Position numbers and translations under genes: made by a program. Shown here one piece after another: positions 11,818 to 21,454 of a stretch of 64,000 nt of DNA (positions are counted from its first letter, which is position 1; each line of letters opens with the position of its first letter). The DNA is taken from positions 1-64,000 of the forward strand of contig NZ_JAGGQP010000006.1 of the NCBI RefSeq assembly GCF_018613235.1. Reading direction: 5' to 3'. The notes under the pieces are model-generated. The model was not told the origin of the DNA, searched no databases, and saw only the letters and a program-made list of their open reading frames with translations. Source of the DNA: Bacillus sp. ISL-41. Its GTDB lineage: Bacteria > Bacillota > Bacilli > Bacillales > Cytobacillaceae.

Positions 11818-11913
11818 TAATTTACCAAGCCGAGACCTTTTTAAGAGAACGAATTAAATCATGGGCATTAGGAACTTAAATTTTGCCAATGCCGTCGATT
11901 TCCGAATAGGCAC

Positions 11914-11943
11914 TTGACAATATACGGTGCCCCTCTTTATAAT
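11914..11943 (+). promoter_or_regulatory. rpmH promoter
   Basis: Consensus -35 TTGACA (11914-11919) and -10 TATAAT (11938-11943) separated by 18 bp, about 48 bp before the rpmH start. Confidence 0.85.
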
Positions 11944-11990
11944 TACAAAGACTGTCTGTAACAGCTATTCCTCAGGGAGGTGTAACATAT

Positions 11991-12125
11991 ATGAAACGCA
12001 CTTATCAACCAAATAAACGTAAACACAGCAAAGTTCACGGATTCCGTGCCCGCATGAGCAGTGCAAATGGCCGTAAGGTTCTTGCTCGCCGTCGTCGCAA
12101 AGGAAGAAAAGTATTATCAGCTTAG
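11991..12125 (+). CDS. rpmH: 50S ribosomal protein L34
   Basis: 44 residues beginning [19 protein letters not shown] and ending in the basic [12 protein letters not shown], the complete L34 of the large ribosomal subunit. GGGAGGTG is a strong RBS. It has its own sigma-A promoter and a terminator right after the stop codon, and is followed by rnpA, the universal rpmH-rnpA-yidC order. Confidence 0.97.
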   Translation: MKRTYQPNKRKHSKVHGFRARMSSANGRKVLARRRRKGRKVLSA

Positions 12126-12152
12126 GCCACTGAAATGTCAGTGGTCTTTTTT
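12126..12152 (+). terminator. rpmH terminator
   Basis: Stem GCCACTGA / TCAGTGGT with a four-base loop, then TTTTTT. Some read-through into rnpA is expected, since no separate strong promoter is obvious before it. Confidence 0.85.
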
Positions 12153-12304
12153 CTCTTTGGGCAATACTATTTTGGGAGCTGGAATTACTGGCGAATGGGC
12201 TTTACGGGATTTGTTTTTGGAAATACTTATAAATGAATCCCGGTGGAGCCATTTTTAAAAGATCCCTAAAAAAACGGATCCATAGAGAATTGTAGGTGTT
12301 ATAG

Positions 12305-12649
12305 ATGAAAAAAGACTTCAGAGTGAAAAAAAATAAAGAATTCCAAGAAGCTTTTAAAAAGGGAAGATCAGTCGCGAACCGGCAATTTGTCGTTTATATT
12401 TTGAAAAAACCGGAGCAGGAAAATTTCCGCATCGGGCTGTCAGTGAGCAAAAAAATCGGCAATGCCGTCATGCGCAACCAGATCAAGCGTTATATCCGAC
12501 AATCCTTTCATGAATTTCAGGACCGCGTCCAAAATGGTAATGACTACATCATCATCGCCCGAAAGCCGACTGCTGAAATGGACATGCATGAAGTGAAGAA
12601 AAGCCTGGAGCATGTCTTGAAGGTCGGAAAGGTTTTGAAGAAGCCATAA
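12305..12649 (+). CDS. rnpA: Ribonuclease P protein component
   Basis: 114 residues. Protein subunit of RNase P, which helps the catalytic RNA bind and process the 5' leader of precursor tRNA. The signature basic helix is [18 protein letters not shown] near residues 50-68, the RNR-type motif of the family, and the N terminus [19 protein letters not shown] is typical. A TAGGTG RBS precedes the ATG. Confidence 0.97.
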   Translation: MKKDFRVKKNKEFQEAFKKGRSVANRQFVVYILKKPEQENFRIGLSVSKKIGNAVMRNQIKRYIRQSFHEFQDRVQNGNDYIIIARKPTAEMDMHEVKKSLEHVLKVGKVLKKP

Positions 12650-12829
12650 CCTGGAGATAATGGAAGAGGCAAAAATATTTACCGAATTGCATTTTTTAAA
12701 AGCGCTTCCCTATAAAAGATGTTAAAATACTCTTGATTGCATTGTGCTGGCAAAGCTAAATGTACATAAATTTTGGGACAAACTATTGAAAATAAATGAA
12801 CGCACCGGGAAGTTAGGAGGAAATGAAGC

Positions 12830-13603
12830 TTGAAAAAAAGAATATTATTGATAATGGGCTTGCTTTTAGTGATGACCGTGCTGACAGGCTGTATGGAGTA
12901 TGATCAGCCAATCACTGAGGAAAGCAAGGGTTTTTGGAATGAATACATTGTTTATCCATTGTCCTTGTTAATCGTCAAGATGGCTGAATGGCTCTGGGGC
13001 AGCTTCGGTTTATCGATTATCGCTGTTACTTTGATCATCCGCCTGGCTATCCTGCCGCTTATGATCAAACAGACAAAGAGTTCCAAGGCAATGCAGGCGT
13101 TGCAACCGGAAATGCAGAAGCTGAAGGAAAAATACAGCTCGAAGGACCAGAAAACCCAGCAGAAGCTGCAGCAGGAAACGATGGCACTTTTCCAAAAGCA
13201 TGGTGTCAATCCGCTTGCAGGCTGTTTCCCGCTGATCGTTCAGATGCCGATCCTGATTGGTTTCTACCACGCGATTTCAAGAACAAGGGAGATTGCCGAG
13301 CATAACTTCATGTGGTTCGACCTTGGTTCACCGGATCCATATTATATCCTGCCGTTAGTCGCAGGTGCTACAACGTTCATCCAGCAAAAAATGATGATGG
13401 CAGGCCAGGAAGCAAATCCGCAAATGGCGATGATGCTATGGCTGATGCCAATCATGATCATTGTATTCGCGATCAACTTCCCAGCAGCACTTTCATTGTA
13501 CTGGGTAGTCGGTAACTTATTCATGATTGTTCAAACTTACTTTATTAAAGGGCCGGATCTTAAGGCAACTGCTGCCGGCAATGCGGGAGGAGCAAAAAAG
13601 TGA
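12830..13603 (+). CDS. yidC: Membrane protein insertase YidC/SpoIIIJ
   Basis: 257 residues. A lipoprotein-type Sec-independent membrane insertase of the YidC/Oxa1 family. The signal peptide ends in the lipobox LTGC (C21). At least five hydrophobic spans follow, with the typical [13 protein letters not shown] (conserved Arg in the hydrophilic groove), [17 protein letters not shown] and [12 protein letters not shown]. Start is TTG, nine bases after AGGAGG; the nearby ATG is out of frame. The last bases overlap the jag start. The symbol spoIIIJ applies to the B. subtilis orthologue, needed for sigma-G activation. Confidence 0.96.
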   Translation: MKKRILLIMGLLLVMTVLTGCMEYDQPITEESKGFWNEYIVYPLSLLIVKMAEWLWGSFGLSIIAVTLIIRLAILPLMIKQTKSSKAMQALQPEMQKLKEKYSSKDQKTQQKLQQETMALFQKHGVNPLAGCFPLIVQMPILIGFYHAISRTREIAEHNFMWFDLGSPDPYYILPLVAGATTFIQQKMMMAGQEANPQMAMMLWLMPIMIIVFAINFPAALSLYWVVGNLFMIVQTYFIKGPDLKATAAGNAGGAKK

Positions 13604-14220
13604 AACAGGTAACTGCTACAGGACAAAATGTCGACGAAGCAGTAGAATCCGCTTTAGCTCAATTAAAAACAACCAAAGACCGCACAGAAATTGATGTAAT
13701 TGATGAAGGCAAAAAGGGGATTTTCGGACTTTTCGGCACACGCCCGGCTGTCGTCAAGGTGACAGTTAAAATTGATGCTGTTGAAGAAGCCGTAAATTAT
13801 TTGAAATCGGTTGGCTTGCAAATGGGGGCTCCAATTGAAGTTGATGTGAAGAAGGAAGGGAAAACAGTACTCTTTACGATGTCAGGTGAGAAAATTGCTT
13901 TGTTGATCGGAAAAAGAGGACAAACACTGAATTCTCTGCAATTTTTGACCCAGCTCGTAATGAACCGTTACTCTGAACAGTATGCTACTGTCCTGCTTGA
14001 TGCGGAGGATTATCGCCAGCGCAGGAATGATACACTCGTGCAATTGGCTGAACGCCTTGCGCAAAAAGCAGTCAGAACCGGACAGACAGTTGCGCTCGAA
14101 CCTATGCCTTCGTATGAACGCAAAGTGATTCATACTGCATTGATGTCAAATAAAAAAATCAAAACCTTTTCCGATGGCACCGAACCACATAGACATATTG
14201 TGATCGCGCCTTCGAAGTAA
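13600..14220 (+). CDS. jag: RNA-binding protein Jag (KhpB/EloR)
   Basis: 206 residues in three parts: a Jag N-terminal domain (about 1-50, [18 protein letters not shown]), a KH domain (about 75-150, [15 protein letters not shown]) and a C-terminal R3H domain (ERKVIHTAL). Start is GTG, overlapping the yidC stop by four bases (GTGA), so the two are translationally coupled. The homologue binds RNA and affects cell elongation and sporulation. It is followed by a strong terminator. Confidence 0.95.
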   Translation: MKQVTATGQNVDEAVESALAQLKTTKDRTEIDVIDEGKKGIFGLFGTRPAVVKVTVKIDAVEEAVNYLKSVGLQMGAPIEVDVKKEGKTVLFTMSGEKIALLIGKRGQTLNSLQFLTQLVMNRYSEQYATVLLDAEDYRQRRNDTLVQLAERLAQKAVRTGQTVALEPMPSYERKVIHTALMSNKKIKTFSDGTEPHRHIVIAPSK

Positions 14221-14229
14221 TAATGAGCG

Positions 14230-14265
14230 AAAAAACCCGATCCAGGAGCTGGTTCGGGTTTTTTT
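14230..14265 (+). terminator. jag terminator
   Basis: AAAAAACCCGA and CCAG pair with CTGG and TCGGGTTTTTT around a three-base loop, a strong hairpin with a T run. Confidence 0.92.
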
Positions 14266-14635
14266 GTGCGATATTTTTAAGGATTTGGCACATATTTTGA
14301 AGTATCTGCTTCATTAATCCTTCATGAGAGTTGAAATTCAATATTTTATGGACTCTCAGTGATGTTAATTTTGTTCATTTAAAATTTTTATTGGCGAATT
14401 GGAAATCATCATGAATTTTTTCCAATTTAACAACCCGCTCATCAGCCTTAAAACATCATTTTTCGTCATCAGTTCCAAACGTCTACCAACATGGAGATCA
14501 CTAGTTGAATTAAAATCAAAATCCAACATTCAGTTCCTCAAGTTCAGACAACTTATGTTCCTTAGCCGGACCTCTAGCAATCCACTTTTCCACAACACAA
14601 ATAAAAATCATTTATTTCCTCATTTGGTTTTATTG

Positions 14636-14692
14636 TTATTCACATGTGGATAAGTTAAAATTAAATAAGTTTATTTAATGAGTTGTGGATAA
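14636..14692. promoter_or_regulatory. DnaA-box cluster between jag and mnmE
   Basis: Three perfect boxes: TTATTCACA (14636-14644), directly abutting the inverted TGTGGATAA (14645-14653), and TGTGGATAA (14684-14692). They lie about 130 bp before mnmE and 3.3 kb from oriC. B. subtilis is known to have origin-proximal DnaA-box clusters that titrate DnaA, one of them, as I recall, at jag-thdF (thdF is mnmE). The rest of 14266-14817 is AT-rich with no convincing gene. Confidence 0.85.
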
Positions 14693-14817
14693 ATTCAGAG
14701 TTGAAAGTATTCCTTTCTTTTTTTCGCTAAAGTGATGTGGTATTCTAGTAATTTGTAGAAAACAAACTTTAATCTTTTTTGATATAAATAATTCTTTTGA
14801 AAAAGCGGGGTGAGCAA

Positions 14818-16203
14818 ATGGAATTTGATACGATTGCGGCGATTTCTACGCCGATGGGTGAAGGTGCGATTGCGATTGTCCGTTTAAGCGGTGATCAGGC
14901 TTTTGAAATTGCAGATCGCCTGTTCAAAGGGGTTGGCAGCAAGAAGCTGAGTGAGGTGGCCTCGCATACAATCCATTACGGCCATCTGATTGATCCGAAA
15001 ACTGGACAAGTCGCGGAAGAAGTAATGGTCTCTGTCATGAGAGGGCCAAAAACTTTTACGAAAGAAGATGTAGTCGAAATCAACTGCCATGGGGGTCTTG
15101 TTTCTGTAAACCGTGTGCTCCAGCTTGTTCTGAATCAGGGAGCGAGACTGGCGGAGCCGGGGGAATTTACAAAACGGGCTTTTTTAAATGGACGGATCGA
15201 CCTTTCCCAGGCGGAGGCAGTCATCGACTTGATCAGAGCGAAAACGGACCGTGCGATGAATCTGGCGCTTGGCCAGATGGAAGGACGCCTATCTAAGCTG
15301 ATCCAGAAGCTGCGCCAGGAAATCTTAGAAGTTCTTGCGCATGTCGAAGTGAATATCGATTATCCGGAGTATGACGATGTAGAAGAAATGACGCATAATA
15401 TGCTTTTGGAGAAGGCGAAGTATGTAAAAGGGGAGCTTGAAAAGCTTCTGCAAACCTCACAGCAGGGAAAAATCCTCCGTGAAGGATTGTCCACGGTCAT
15501 AGTTGGCCGCCCGAATGTAGGGAAATCTTCGCTGCTTAACAGCCTTGTGCATGAAAATAAAGCGATTGTTACTGATATACCAGGGACCACGCGCGATGTC
15601 ATCGAAGAATATGTGAATGTTCGTGGTGTTCCTTTACGACTTCTTGATACAGCGGGGATCCGCGAAACTGAGGATATCGTTGAACGAATCGGCGTCGAAC
15701 GGTCTCGCCAGGTTTTGAAGGAAGCGGATTTGATCTTGCTCGTTCTGAATTATTCGGATGGGCTTTCGGAAGAGGATCGGAACATTTTCAAAGCGGTTGA
15801 GGGGATGGACGTGATTGTCATCGTCAATAAAACAGACCTGCCGCAAAAAATTGATATGGACCAGGTGAAGGAGCTTGCGAATCAGTATTCCCTTGTAACA
15901 ACCTCATTGCTGGAGGACAAGGGAGTGGATGAGCTGGAAGAAGCGATATCCAGCCTGTTCTTCTCAGGTGCGATCGAATCGGGAGACATGACGTATGTTT
16001 CGAACAGCCGCCATATCGCACTCCTGAATCAGGCTGTCCATTCAATAGAAGAAGCAATCTCGGGTGTTGAAATGGGAACTCCAATCGATATCGTCCAGAT
16101 CGATCTGACTCGTTCCTGGGAGCTGCTTGGCGAAATCATTGGAGAAAGCGTCCATGAAAGCTTGATCGACCAGTTATTCTCCCAGTTCTGTTTAGGGAAG
16201 TAA
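14818..16203 (+). CDS. mnmE: tRNA modification GTPase MnmE
   Basis: 461 residues. With MnmG it installs the carboxymethylaminomethyl group on U34 of certain tRNAs. N-terminal formyl-THF-binding domain, central helical part, G domain with G1 GRPNVGKSS near 227, DTAG in switch II and NKTD, and the C-terminal CLGK with the conserved cysteine. Start is the ATG at 14818 after GGGGTGAG; the upstream TTG adds seven residues and would contain the RBS. mnmG follows after about 110 bp. Confidence 0.97.
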   Translation: MEFDTIAAISTPMGEGAIAIVRLSGDQAFEIADRLFKGVGSKKLSEVASHTIHYGHLIDPKTGQVAEEVMVSVMRGPKTFTKEDVVEINCHGGLVSVNRVLQLVLNQGARLAEPGEFTKRAFLNGRIDLSQAEAVIDLIRAKTDRAMNLALGQMEGRLSKLIQKLRQEILEVLAHVEVNIDYPEYDDVEEMTHNMLLEKAKYVKGELEKLLQTSQQGKILREGLSTVIVGRPNVGKSSLLNSLVHENKAIVTDIPGTTRDVIEEYVNVRGVPLRLLDTAGIRETEDIVERIGVERSRQVLKEADLILLVLNYSDGLSEEDRNIFKAVEGMDVIVIVNKTDLPQKIDMDQVKELANQYSLVTTSLLEDKGVDELEEAISSLFFSGAIESGDMTYVSNSRHIALLNQAVHSIEEAISGVEMGTPIDIVQIDLTRSWELLGEIIGESVHESLIDQLFSQFCLGK

Positions 16204-16316
16204 TAGGAAAGAAACTATTTTCATAAAACATTATCTCTTGCTACTAGAGAATTATCTGGTGTAGCACTTTTGGACTATAAAGGTATTTGAATGGAGCATA
16301 AAAAGGAGGCAGCAGG

Positions 16317-18197
16317 ATGGGTTATGAAGCCGGAAATTTTGATGTGGTTGTAGTTGGTGCCGGCCATGCGGGCGTTGAGGCGGCCCTTGCGCCAGCACGC
16401 ATGGGTGCGAAAACAGCGATGATTACCATCAATCTTGATATGATTGCGTTCATGCCGTGCAACCCGTCAATCGGCGGACCTGCAAAGGGTATTGTTGTAC
16501 GGGAAATTGACGCATTGGGCGGAGAAATGGGCCGCAATATCGATAAAACTTACATCCAGATGAGGATGCTGAATACAGGAAAGGGACCTGCAGTACGTGC
16601 GTTGAGGGCCCAGGCCGATAAATTCGATTATCAAAATGAAATGAAAAAGACGCTGGAAAATGAAAAGAACCTTACATTGGTACAAGGCATGGTTGAGCGC
16701 CTGATTGTAGAGGACGGAGAATGTAAAGGGGTCATTACGCAGACTGGAGCCATTTATCGCGCAAAAACAGTCGTCATTACGACTGGTACGTATATGCGCG
16801 GGGAAATTATCCTCGGCGAATTGAAATATTCAAGCGGTCCGAACAACCAGCAGCCGTCAATCAAGCTTTCAGAGCATCTTGAGGAGCTTGGCTTTGACCT
16901 GGTTCGTTTTAAAACGGGAACGCCGCCTCGTGTGCACAGCGACAGTATTGATTATACAAAAACAGAAATTCAGCCTGGTGATGATGTCCACCGTGCATTT
17001 TCTTATGAAACGACGAAATACATCACAGATCAGCTTCCTTGCTGGCTGACATATACGAATGAGCGCACACACCAGCTGATTGATGACAATTTGCACCGGT
17101 CACCAATGTATTCCGGAATGATCAAGGGAACTGGCCCGCGCTACTGCCCATCCATCGAGGATAAGGTCGTCCGATTTAATGACAAGCCGCGCCACCAGAT
17201 CTTCCTCGAGCCGGAAGGCAGGAACACTCAGGAAGTGTATGTTCAGGGACTATCAACCAGCTTGCCTGAAGAGGTCCAGCATAAAATCCTTCAGACGATA
17301 CCTGGTCTTGAAAAAGTACAAATGATGCGTGCCGGCTATGCGATTGAGTATGATGCTGTTGTGCCGACGCAGCTGTGGCCAACATTGGAAACAAAACTAG
17401 TCAAAAATCTTTATACAGCTGGCCAAATCAACGGTACTTCTGGCTACGAAGAAGCTGCCGGCCAGGGAATCATGGCTGGAATCAATGCCGGCAGAAGGGC
17501 GTTGGACAAAGAAGAAGTCATCCTGAGCCGCGCCGATGCCTATATCGGGGTATTGATCGATGACCTCGTGACAAAAGGAACAAATGAACCATACCGTCTA
17601 TTGACATCCAGAGCGGAGTACCGCCTGCTTCTGCGTCATGACAATGCAGATCTTCGCTTGACTGAAAAAGGATACGAAATCGGCTTGATTACCGAAGAAC
17701 GTTACCAGAAGTTTTTAGCGAAAAAAGAAGCAATCGAAGGTGAGAAACAACGCCTGCAATCGATCATCATCAAACCGACAGCGGAAGTTCAGGAACTGAT
17801 CCGTTCACTTGGCGGCAGTGAGCTGAAGGATGGCATCCGTGCTTCAGATTTATTGAAGCGACCTGAGGTTTCTTATGAGCATATCAAGCAGCTTGTTCCT
17901 GCAGCAGGCGAACTTGATTTTGAAACAGAAGAACAGACCGAAATCCAAATCAAATATGAGGGATATATCGAGAAATCTCTTCAGCAGGTTGAAAGGCTGA
18001 AAAAGATGGAAGACAAGAAAATCCCGGAAAATATTGATTATGATGCGATTTCTGGATTGGCGACAGAAGCCCGCCAAAAATTAAAAGAAGTACGTCCGCT
18101 AACCTTGGCACAGGCATCGAGAATCTCAGGTGTGAACCCTGCTGACATCTCAATTCTGCTTGTCTATATGGAACAGGGGCGTATTGCACGGATCTAA
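16317..18197 (+). CDS. mnmG: tRNA uridine-5-carboxymethylaminomethyl synthase MnmG
   Basis: 626 residues. FAD-dependent partner of MnmE. The Rossmann motif [13 protein letters not shown] is near residue 10, followed by the very conserved [15 protein letters not shown] and [14 protein letters not shown]; a second conserved block is [15 protein letters not shown] and the helical C terminus ends VYMEQGR. AAGGAGG precedes the ATG. It lies between mnmE and rsmG, as in B. subtilis. Confidence 0.97.
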   Translation: MGYEAGNFDVVVVGAGHAGVEAALAPARMGAKTAMITINLDMIAFMPCNPSIGGPAKGIVVREIDALGGEMGRNIDKTYIQMRMLNTGKGPAVRALRAQADKFDYQNEMKKTLENEKNLTLVQGMVERLIVEDGECKGVITQTGAIYRAKTVVITTGTYMRGEIILGELKYSSGPNNQQPSIKLSEHLEELGFDLVRFKTGTPPRVHSDSIDYTKTEIQPGDDVHRAFSYETTKYITDQLPCWLTYTNERTHQLIDDNLHRSPMYSGMIKGTGPRYCPSIEDKVVRFNDKPRHQIFLEPEGRNTQEVYVQGLSTSLPEEVQHKILQTIPGLEKVQMMRAGYAIEYDAVVPTQLWPTLETKLVKNLYTAGQINGTSGYEEAAGQGIMAGINAGRRALDKEEVILSRADAYIGVLIDDLVTKGTNEPYRLLTSRAEYRLLLRHDNADLRLTEKGYEIGLITEERYQKFLAKKEAIEGEKQRLQSIIIKPTAEVQELIRSLGGSELKDGIRASDLLKRPEVSYEHIKQLVPAAGELDFETEEQTEIQIKYEGYIEKSLQQVERLKKMEDKKIPENIDYDAISGLATEARQKLKEVRPLTLAQASRISGVNPADISILLVYMEQGRIARI

Positions 18198-18248
18198 TCG
18201 TTCATTTTTTGTAAGGAAATCACCAGCAAGGACAGAAAGGGTTGGCTT

Positions 18249-18965
18249 ATGAATACAGATCAATTTAAAGCTTTGCTCGCTGAAAAGGGGATTGAGCTTT
18301 CCCAGAAGCAAATGGAGCAATATGAAAAGTATTACCAAATGCTCGTCGAGTGGAATGAAAAAATGAATTTAACTGCGATCACAGAAAAGCCTGATGTGTA
18401 TTTGAAGCATTTCTATGATTCCGTTTCCGCAGCATTTTATTTTGATTTTAACAAGCCGCTCAATTTGTGTGATGTTGGTGCCGGTGCCGGTTTCCCAAGC
18501 ATCCCGATTAAAATTGCTTTCCCGGAAATCAAGGTGACGATTGTTGATTCCCTGAATAAGCGAATTACGTTTCTGGAGCAGCTTTCGAAGGAATTGGGTC
18601 TTGAAGGAACGACTTTCATTCACGATCGCGCCGAGACATTCGGACAGAATCCTTCTCATCGTGAAAAATATGAGGTTGTGATGGCAAGGGCAGTTGCAAG
18701 GATGTCAGTATTAAGCGAGCTTTGTCTCCCGCTGGTGAAAGTAGGCGGGACATTCGTCGCCATGAAAGGCAACCAGGCAGGGGAAGAACTGCAGGTTGGC
18801 GAAAAAGCGATTTCTGTCCTTGGCGGGAAGCTGGAATCCGCTCACTCCTTTACTTTGCCGGTGGAAGAGAGCGAACGGAATATTTTAATCATTAACAAAC
18901 TAAAAGCAACACCTAAGAAGTACCCAAGAAAACCGGGAACTCCGAATAAAACGCCGATTGAATAG
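18249..18965 (+). CDS. rsmG: 16S rRNA (guanine-N7) methyltransferase RsmG
   Basis: 238 residues. Class I SAM-dependent methyltransferase that modifies the 530-loop guanine of 16S rRNA; loss gives low-level streptomycin resistance. The SAM-binding motif is [13 protein letters not shown] near residue 77; the N-terminal [17 protein letters not shown] and the C-terminal [11 protein letters not shown] are typical. An AGAAAGGG RBS precedes the ATG. No terminator with a T run is seen after it. Confidence 0.96.
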   Translation: MNTDQFKALLAEKGIELSQKQMEQYEKYYQMLVEWNEKMNLTAITEKPDVYLKHFYDSVSAAFYFDFNKPLNLCDVGAGAGFPSIPIKIAFPEIKVTIVDSLNKRITFLEQLSKELGLEGTTFIHDRAETFGQNPSHREKYEVVMARAVARMSVLSELCLPLVKVGGTFVAMKGNQAGEELQVGEKAISVLGGKLESAHSFTLPVEESERNILIINKLKATPKKYPRKPGTPNKTPIE

Positions 18966-19155
18966 AGGCATCCATCATCCGCAGCACCTCCAGTCAAAGA
19001 CCCGAGGTGCACGGTTGATGAAACCGGCCATGTTCACGTATGCTCTTTGGTCTATTTTGAAAAATGAATTTAGTTTATAATAGAGTCTATAGGCAGGAAC
19101 TTGTCATTTTTATAGAGAATATGTAATAGGGAGTTCATAAAGGTGGTGTAGGGTG

Positions 19156-20049
19156 ATGAAGCCTTCTTTTTCGCGCTTTTTTGGCCTTGGGGAAAAGGAA
19201 AAAGAACGGAATCAAATGGAAGAACAGAACCAAGTGGAAGAACAGACGGTTGAGGATATTGACAACATAGAAAACGAAGAAATAAAGAAAATTCCGATTG
19301 ACCATATTATTCCAAATAGATACCAGCCAAGAACTGTATTTGATGATGAAAAAATTGAAGAATTGGCCCGTACCATTCACATACATGGAGTGATCCAGCC
19401 TATCGTCGTCCGGGAATTCGATCAGGATCGGTTTGAAATCATCGCAGGTGAACGCCGCTGGCGAGCGATGAAAAAGCTTGAGTGGGAAGAAGTTCCTGCA
19501 ATTGTTAAGAACTTATCCGATTCCGAAACGGCATCCGTTGCTTTGATCGAGAACCTCCAGCGTGAGGAGCTGTCACCGATTGAAGAAGCAATGGCTTATG
19601 GTAAATTGCTGGAAATCCATAACCTTACCCAGGAAGCCTTGGCGCAAAGGCTGGGAAAAGGTCAATCAACCGTTGCGAATAAGCTGCGATTGCTTAAGCT
19701 TCCACAGGAAGTGCAGGATGCACTTTTGAATAAGTTGATCACAGAACGTCATGCCCGTTCGTTAATTCCGTTAAAAAACCCTCAGCTTCAGGTACAGCTA
19801 TTGGCAGAGGTCATTGAGAAAGCCCTCAATGTCAAACAAACGGAAGAACGCGTCGTAAAGCTACTGAGTCAGAATGAAGAGAAGCCAAAGCCAAAGCGGA
19901 AGGCATTCAGCAAGGATATGAGGATTGCCGTCAATACAATCCGCCAGTCACTGACAATGGTTTCCGACAGTGGCATCAATCTCGATTCGGAAGAAGAAGA
20001 GTTTGAGGAATTCTATCAATTCACGATTCGCATACCAAAGAAGAAATAA
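19156..20049 (+). CDS. noc: Nucleoid occlusion protein Noc
   Basis: 297 residues, ParB-family CTP-switch protein that keeps the divisome off the nucleoid. The N-terminal membrane-targeting helix [16 protein letters not shown] matches B. subtilis Noc and separates it from Spo0J. The ParB core has GERRWRAMK and [15 protein letters not shown]; the helix-turn-helix is [24 protein letters not shown]. The codon before the ATG is an in-frame GTG (19153), so the start is uncertain by one residue. It is a paralogue of Spo0J encoded 1.4 kb downstream. Confidence 0.95.
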   Translation: MKPSFSRFFGLGEKEKERNQMEEQNQVEEQTVEDIDNIENEEIKKIPIDHIIPNRYQPRTVFDDEKIEELARTIHIHGVIQPIVVREFDQDRFEIIAGERRWRAMKKLEWEEVPAIVKNLSDSETASVALIENLQREELSPIEEAMAYGKLLEIHNLTQEALAQRLGKGQSTVANKLRLLKLPQEVQDALLNKLITERHARSLIPLKNPQLQVQLLAEVIEKALNVKQTEERVVKLLSQNEEKPKPKRKAFSKDMRIAVNTIRQSLTMVSDSGINLDSEEEEFEEFYQFTIRIPKKK

Positions 20050-20060
20050 TAGATTGCTAG

Positions 20061-20089
20061 CGGGGGACAGGCTGTCTCCCGTTTTTTTT
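20061..20089 (+). terminator. noc terminator
   Basis: Stem CGGGGGACA / TGTCTCCCG with a three-base loop, then eight T. Confidence 0.9.
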
Positions 20090-20129
20090 GTTGCAAAATT
20101 AAGGTTATCAGCTGAAGAAGAGTGCTGTG

Positions 20130-20189
20130 TATATAAGTTGAACTTATGAATTCGAAATGAAAAGTAAACTTTCTGGTTCAACTTATATA
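20130..20189. repeat. Long perfect inverted repeat between noc and soj
   Basis: TATATAAGTTGAAC (20130-20143) and its exact complement GTTCAACTTATATA (20176-20189) enclose 32 bases. There is no T run, so it is not a normal terminator. It may be a cruciform, an operator or the trace of a small mobile element. Its function is unknown. Confidence 0.75.
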
Positions 20190-20381
20190 GTTAAATAACT
20201 TTTCATATTACCGCATTATTACTTTGGCATAAAAATTCTATCAACTATCTTGATTCATGATAAAATAGAATACATGATTGCTTTTTTTAAGATTTGTTTC
20301 CCTTGATTCAGTGAGGATTCATAATCTCCTTTTATAATTTATGTTTCTACTTCGATGAGTGTCTAGCTCCAGCGCCTAGCC

Positions 20382-20440
20382 AGTTTTCTTCCCTGCTAGT
20401 GCTTCCTCGAGTATCTTGCGAGAAGCGTTAGCTTTGAGCA
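20382..20440 (+). repeat. Structured insert, divergent copy inside repeat family 2
   Basis: A 59 bp block that starts AGTT, contains CTTGCGAGAAG and ends TTTGAGCA, as do the three 66-67 bp inserts in the tRNA cluster (37047, 37181, 37579). The intact family 2 copy lacks it, which shows it to be an insertion. As in the tRNA cases, GCTC upstream and GAGC at its end could pair. Confidence 0.55.
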
Positions 20441-20468
20441 GCTCGAGTCGCTTGTCTAGTGTCGCCTC

Positions 20469-20549
20469 CTAGAAACTCCGAAACTTCAACTCCGCCGGCA
20501 GAAGCAAAAAGCGCTTCTTTGTCGGAGTCTCCAGTTTCTGCGTTTCTGG
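20469..20549 (+). repeat. Long imperfect hairpin inserted in repeat family 2
   Basis: Arms of about 26 bases (20469-20494 and 20523-20549) are roughly three-quarters complementary, with AGAAGC / GCTTCT forming an inner stem. The block is missing from the intact copy near 62500. It could be a miniature insertion element; no gene is present. Confidence 0.65.
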
Positions 20550-20692
20550 GCAGTCGGCTATACATTTCGATTTCAGTCCTGCCAATGAAGTCAAAGAGCG
20601 ACTTCACTGTCAGGCCCTCCAGCGCTTGTCGGGGCTGACCAAGGCCCTTGCGCTTTTCTAATTATTTTACGGGTTTGAAAGAAGGTGACAAT

Positions 20693-21454
20693 GTGGGAAA
20701 AATCATTGCGATTGCGAATCAAAAAGGCGGAGTCGGCAAAACGACGACATCGGTGAATCTTGGTGCTTGCCTTGCATACATAGGAAAAAAGGTGCTGCTT
20801 GTCGATACGGACCCCCAGGGAAACGCTACGAGCGGTGTGGGGATTGAGAAAGCGGATGTTGAGCAATGCATCTATGATGTTCTTGTTGACGATGTTGAAG
20901 CCAAGAATGTAATCCATCCAACAGCGGTAGAAAATTTATATACAATTCCTGCAACGATCCAGCTTGCTGGAGCAGAAATTGAGCTTGTACCCACAATTTC
21001 AAGGGAGGTTCGCTTGAAGCGGGCCCTCGAGGAAGTAAAGGATCGTTTTGATTATATTATCATCGACTGTCCGCCGTCCCTTGGGTTATTGACACTGAAT
21101 GCTTTGACGGCTTCAGATGCTGTCATCATCCCTGTCCAGTGTGAGTATTATGCGCTGGAAGGACTAAGTCAGCTCCTGAATACGGTCCGGCTCGTACAAA
21201 AGCATTTGAACCAGGATTTGAAGATTGAAGGCGTCCTGCTTACCATGCTTGATGCGCGTACGAATCTTGGTCTCCAGGTCATCGAGGAAGTGAAGAAATA
21301 CTTCCAGGACAAGGTATATAAGACAGTCATTCCACGGAATGTCCGGTTGAGTGAAGCTCCAAGCCATGGAGAGCCAATTATCATTTATGATCCAAAGTCC
21401 CGAGGGGCAGAGGTTTATTTAGATCTTGCAAAGGAAGTGGTTGCAAATGGCTAA
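20693..21454 (+). CDS. soj: Chromosome partitioning ATPase Soj (ParA)
   Basis: 253 residues. Deviant Walker A ATPase KGGVGKTTTSVNLG near residue 11, with DTDPQGNATSG and the DCPPSLGLLT block. It works with Spo0J in origin segregation and in Bacillus also regulates DnaA. The frame is open from 20648, but AAGGTGA lies four bases before GTG at 20693, and GKIIAIANQKGG is the family N terminus, so that start is chosen. It overlaps spo0J by eight bases. Confidence 0.96.
   Translation: MGKIIAIANQKGGVGKTTTSVNLGACLAYIGKKVLLVDTDPQGNATSGVGIEKADVEQCIYDVLVDDVEAKNVIHPTAVENLYTIPATIQLAGAEIELVPTISREVRLKRALEEVKDRFDYIIIDCPPSLGLLTLNALTASDAVIIPVQCEYYALEGLSQLLNTVRLVQKHLNQDLKIEGVLLTMLDARTNLGLQVIEEVKKYFQDKVYKTVIPRNVRLSEAPSHGEPIIIYDPKSRGAEVYLDLAKEVVANG

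Larger units (their letters stand above)
20359..20660 (+). repeat. Interspersed repeat family 2, interrupted copy
   Basis: The ends match the intact copy at 62497-62619 (minus strand): GTGTCTAGCTCCAGCGCCTAG at the left, CTCGAGTCGCTT inside, and CAATGAAGTCAAAG, CCCTCCAGCGCTTGTCGGGG and GACCAAGG at the right. Two extra blocks interrupt it: 20382-20440, and about 20454-20571 with a hairpin at 20469-20549. It lies just before soj, and its right end overlaps the soj upstream region. Confidence 0.85.

Noticed and set aside
14399-14653. 84-codon reading frame in the jag-mnmE gap
   Set aside because: No RBS, unnatural composition, and it overlaps the DnaA-box cluster.
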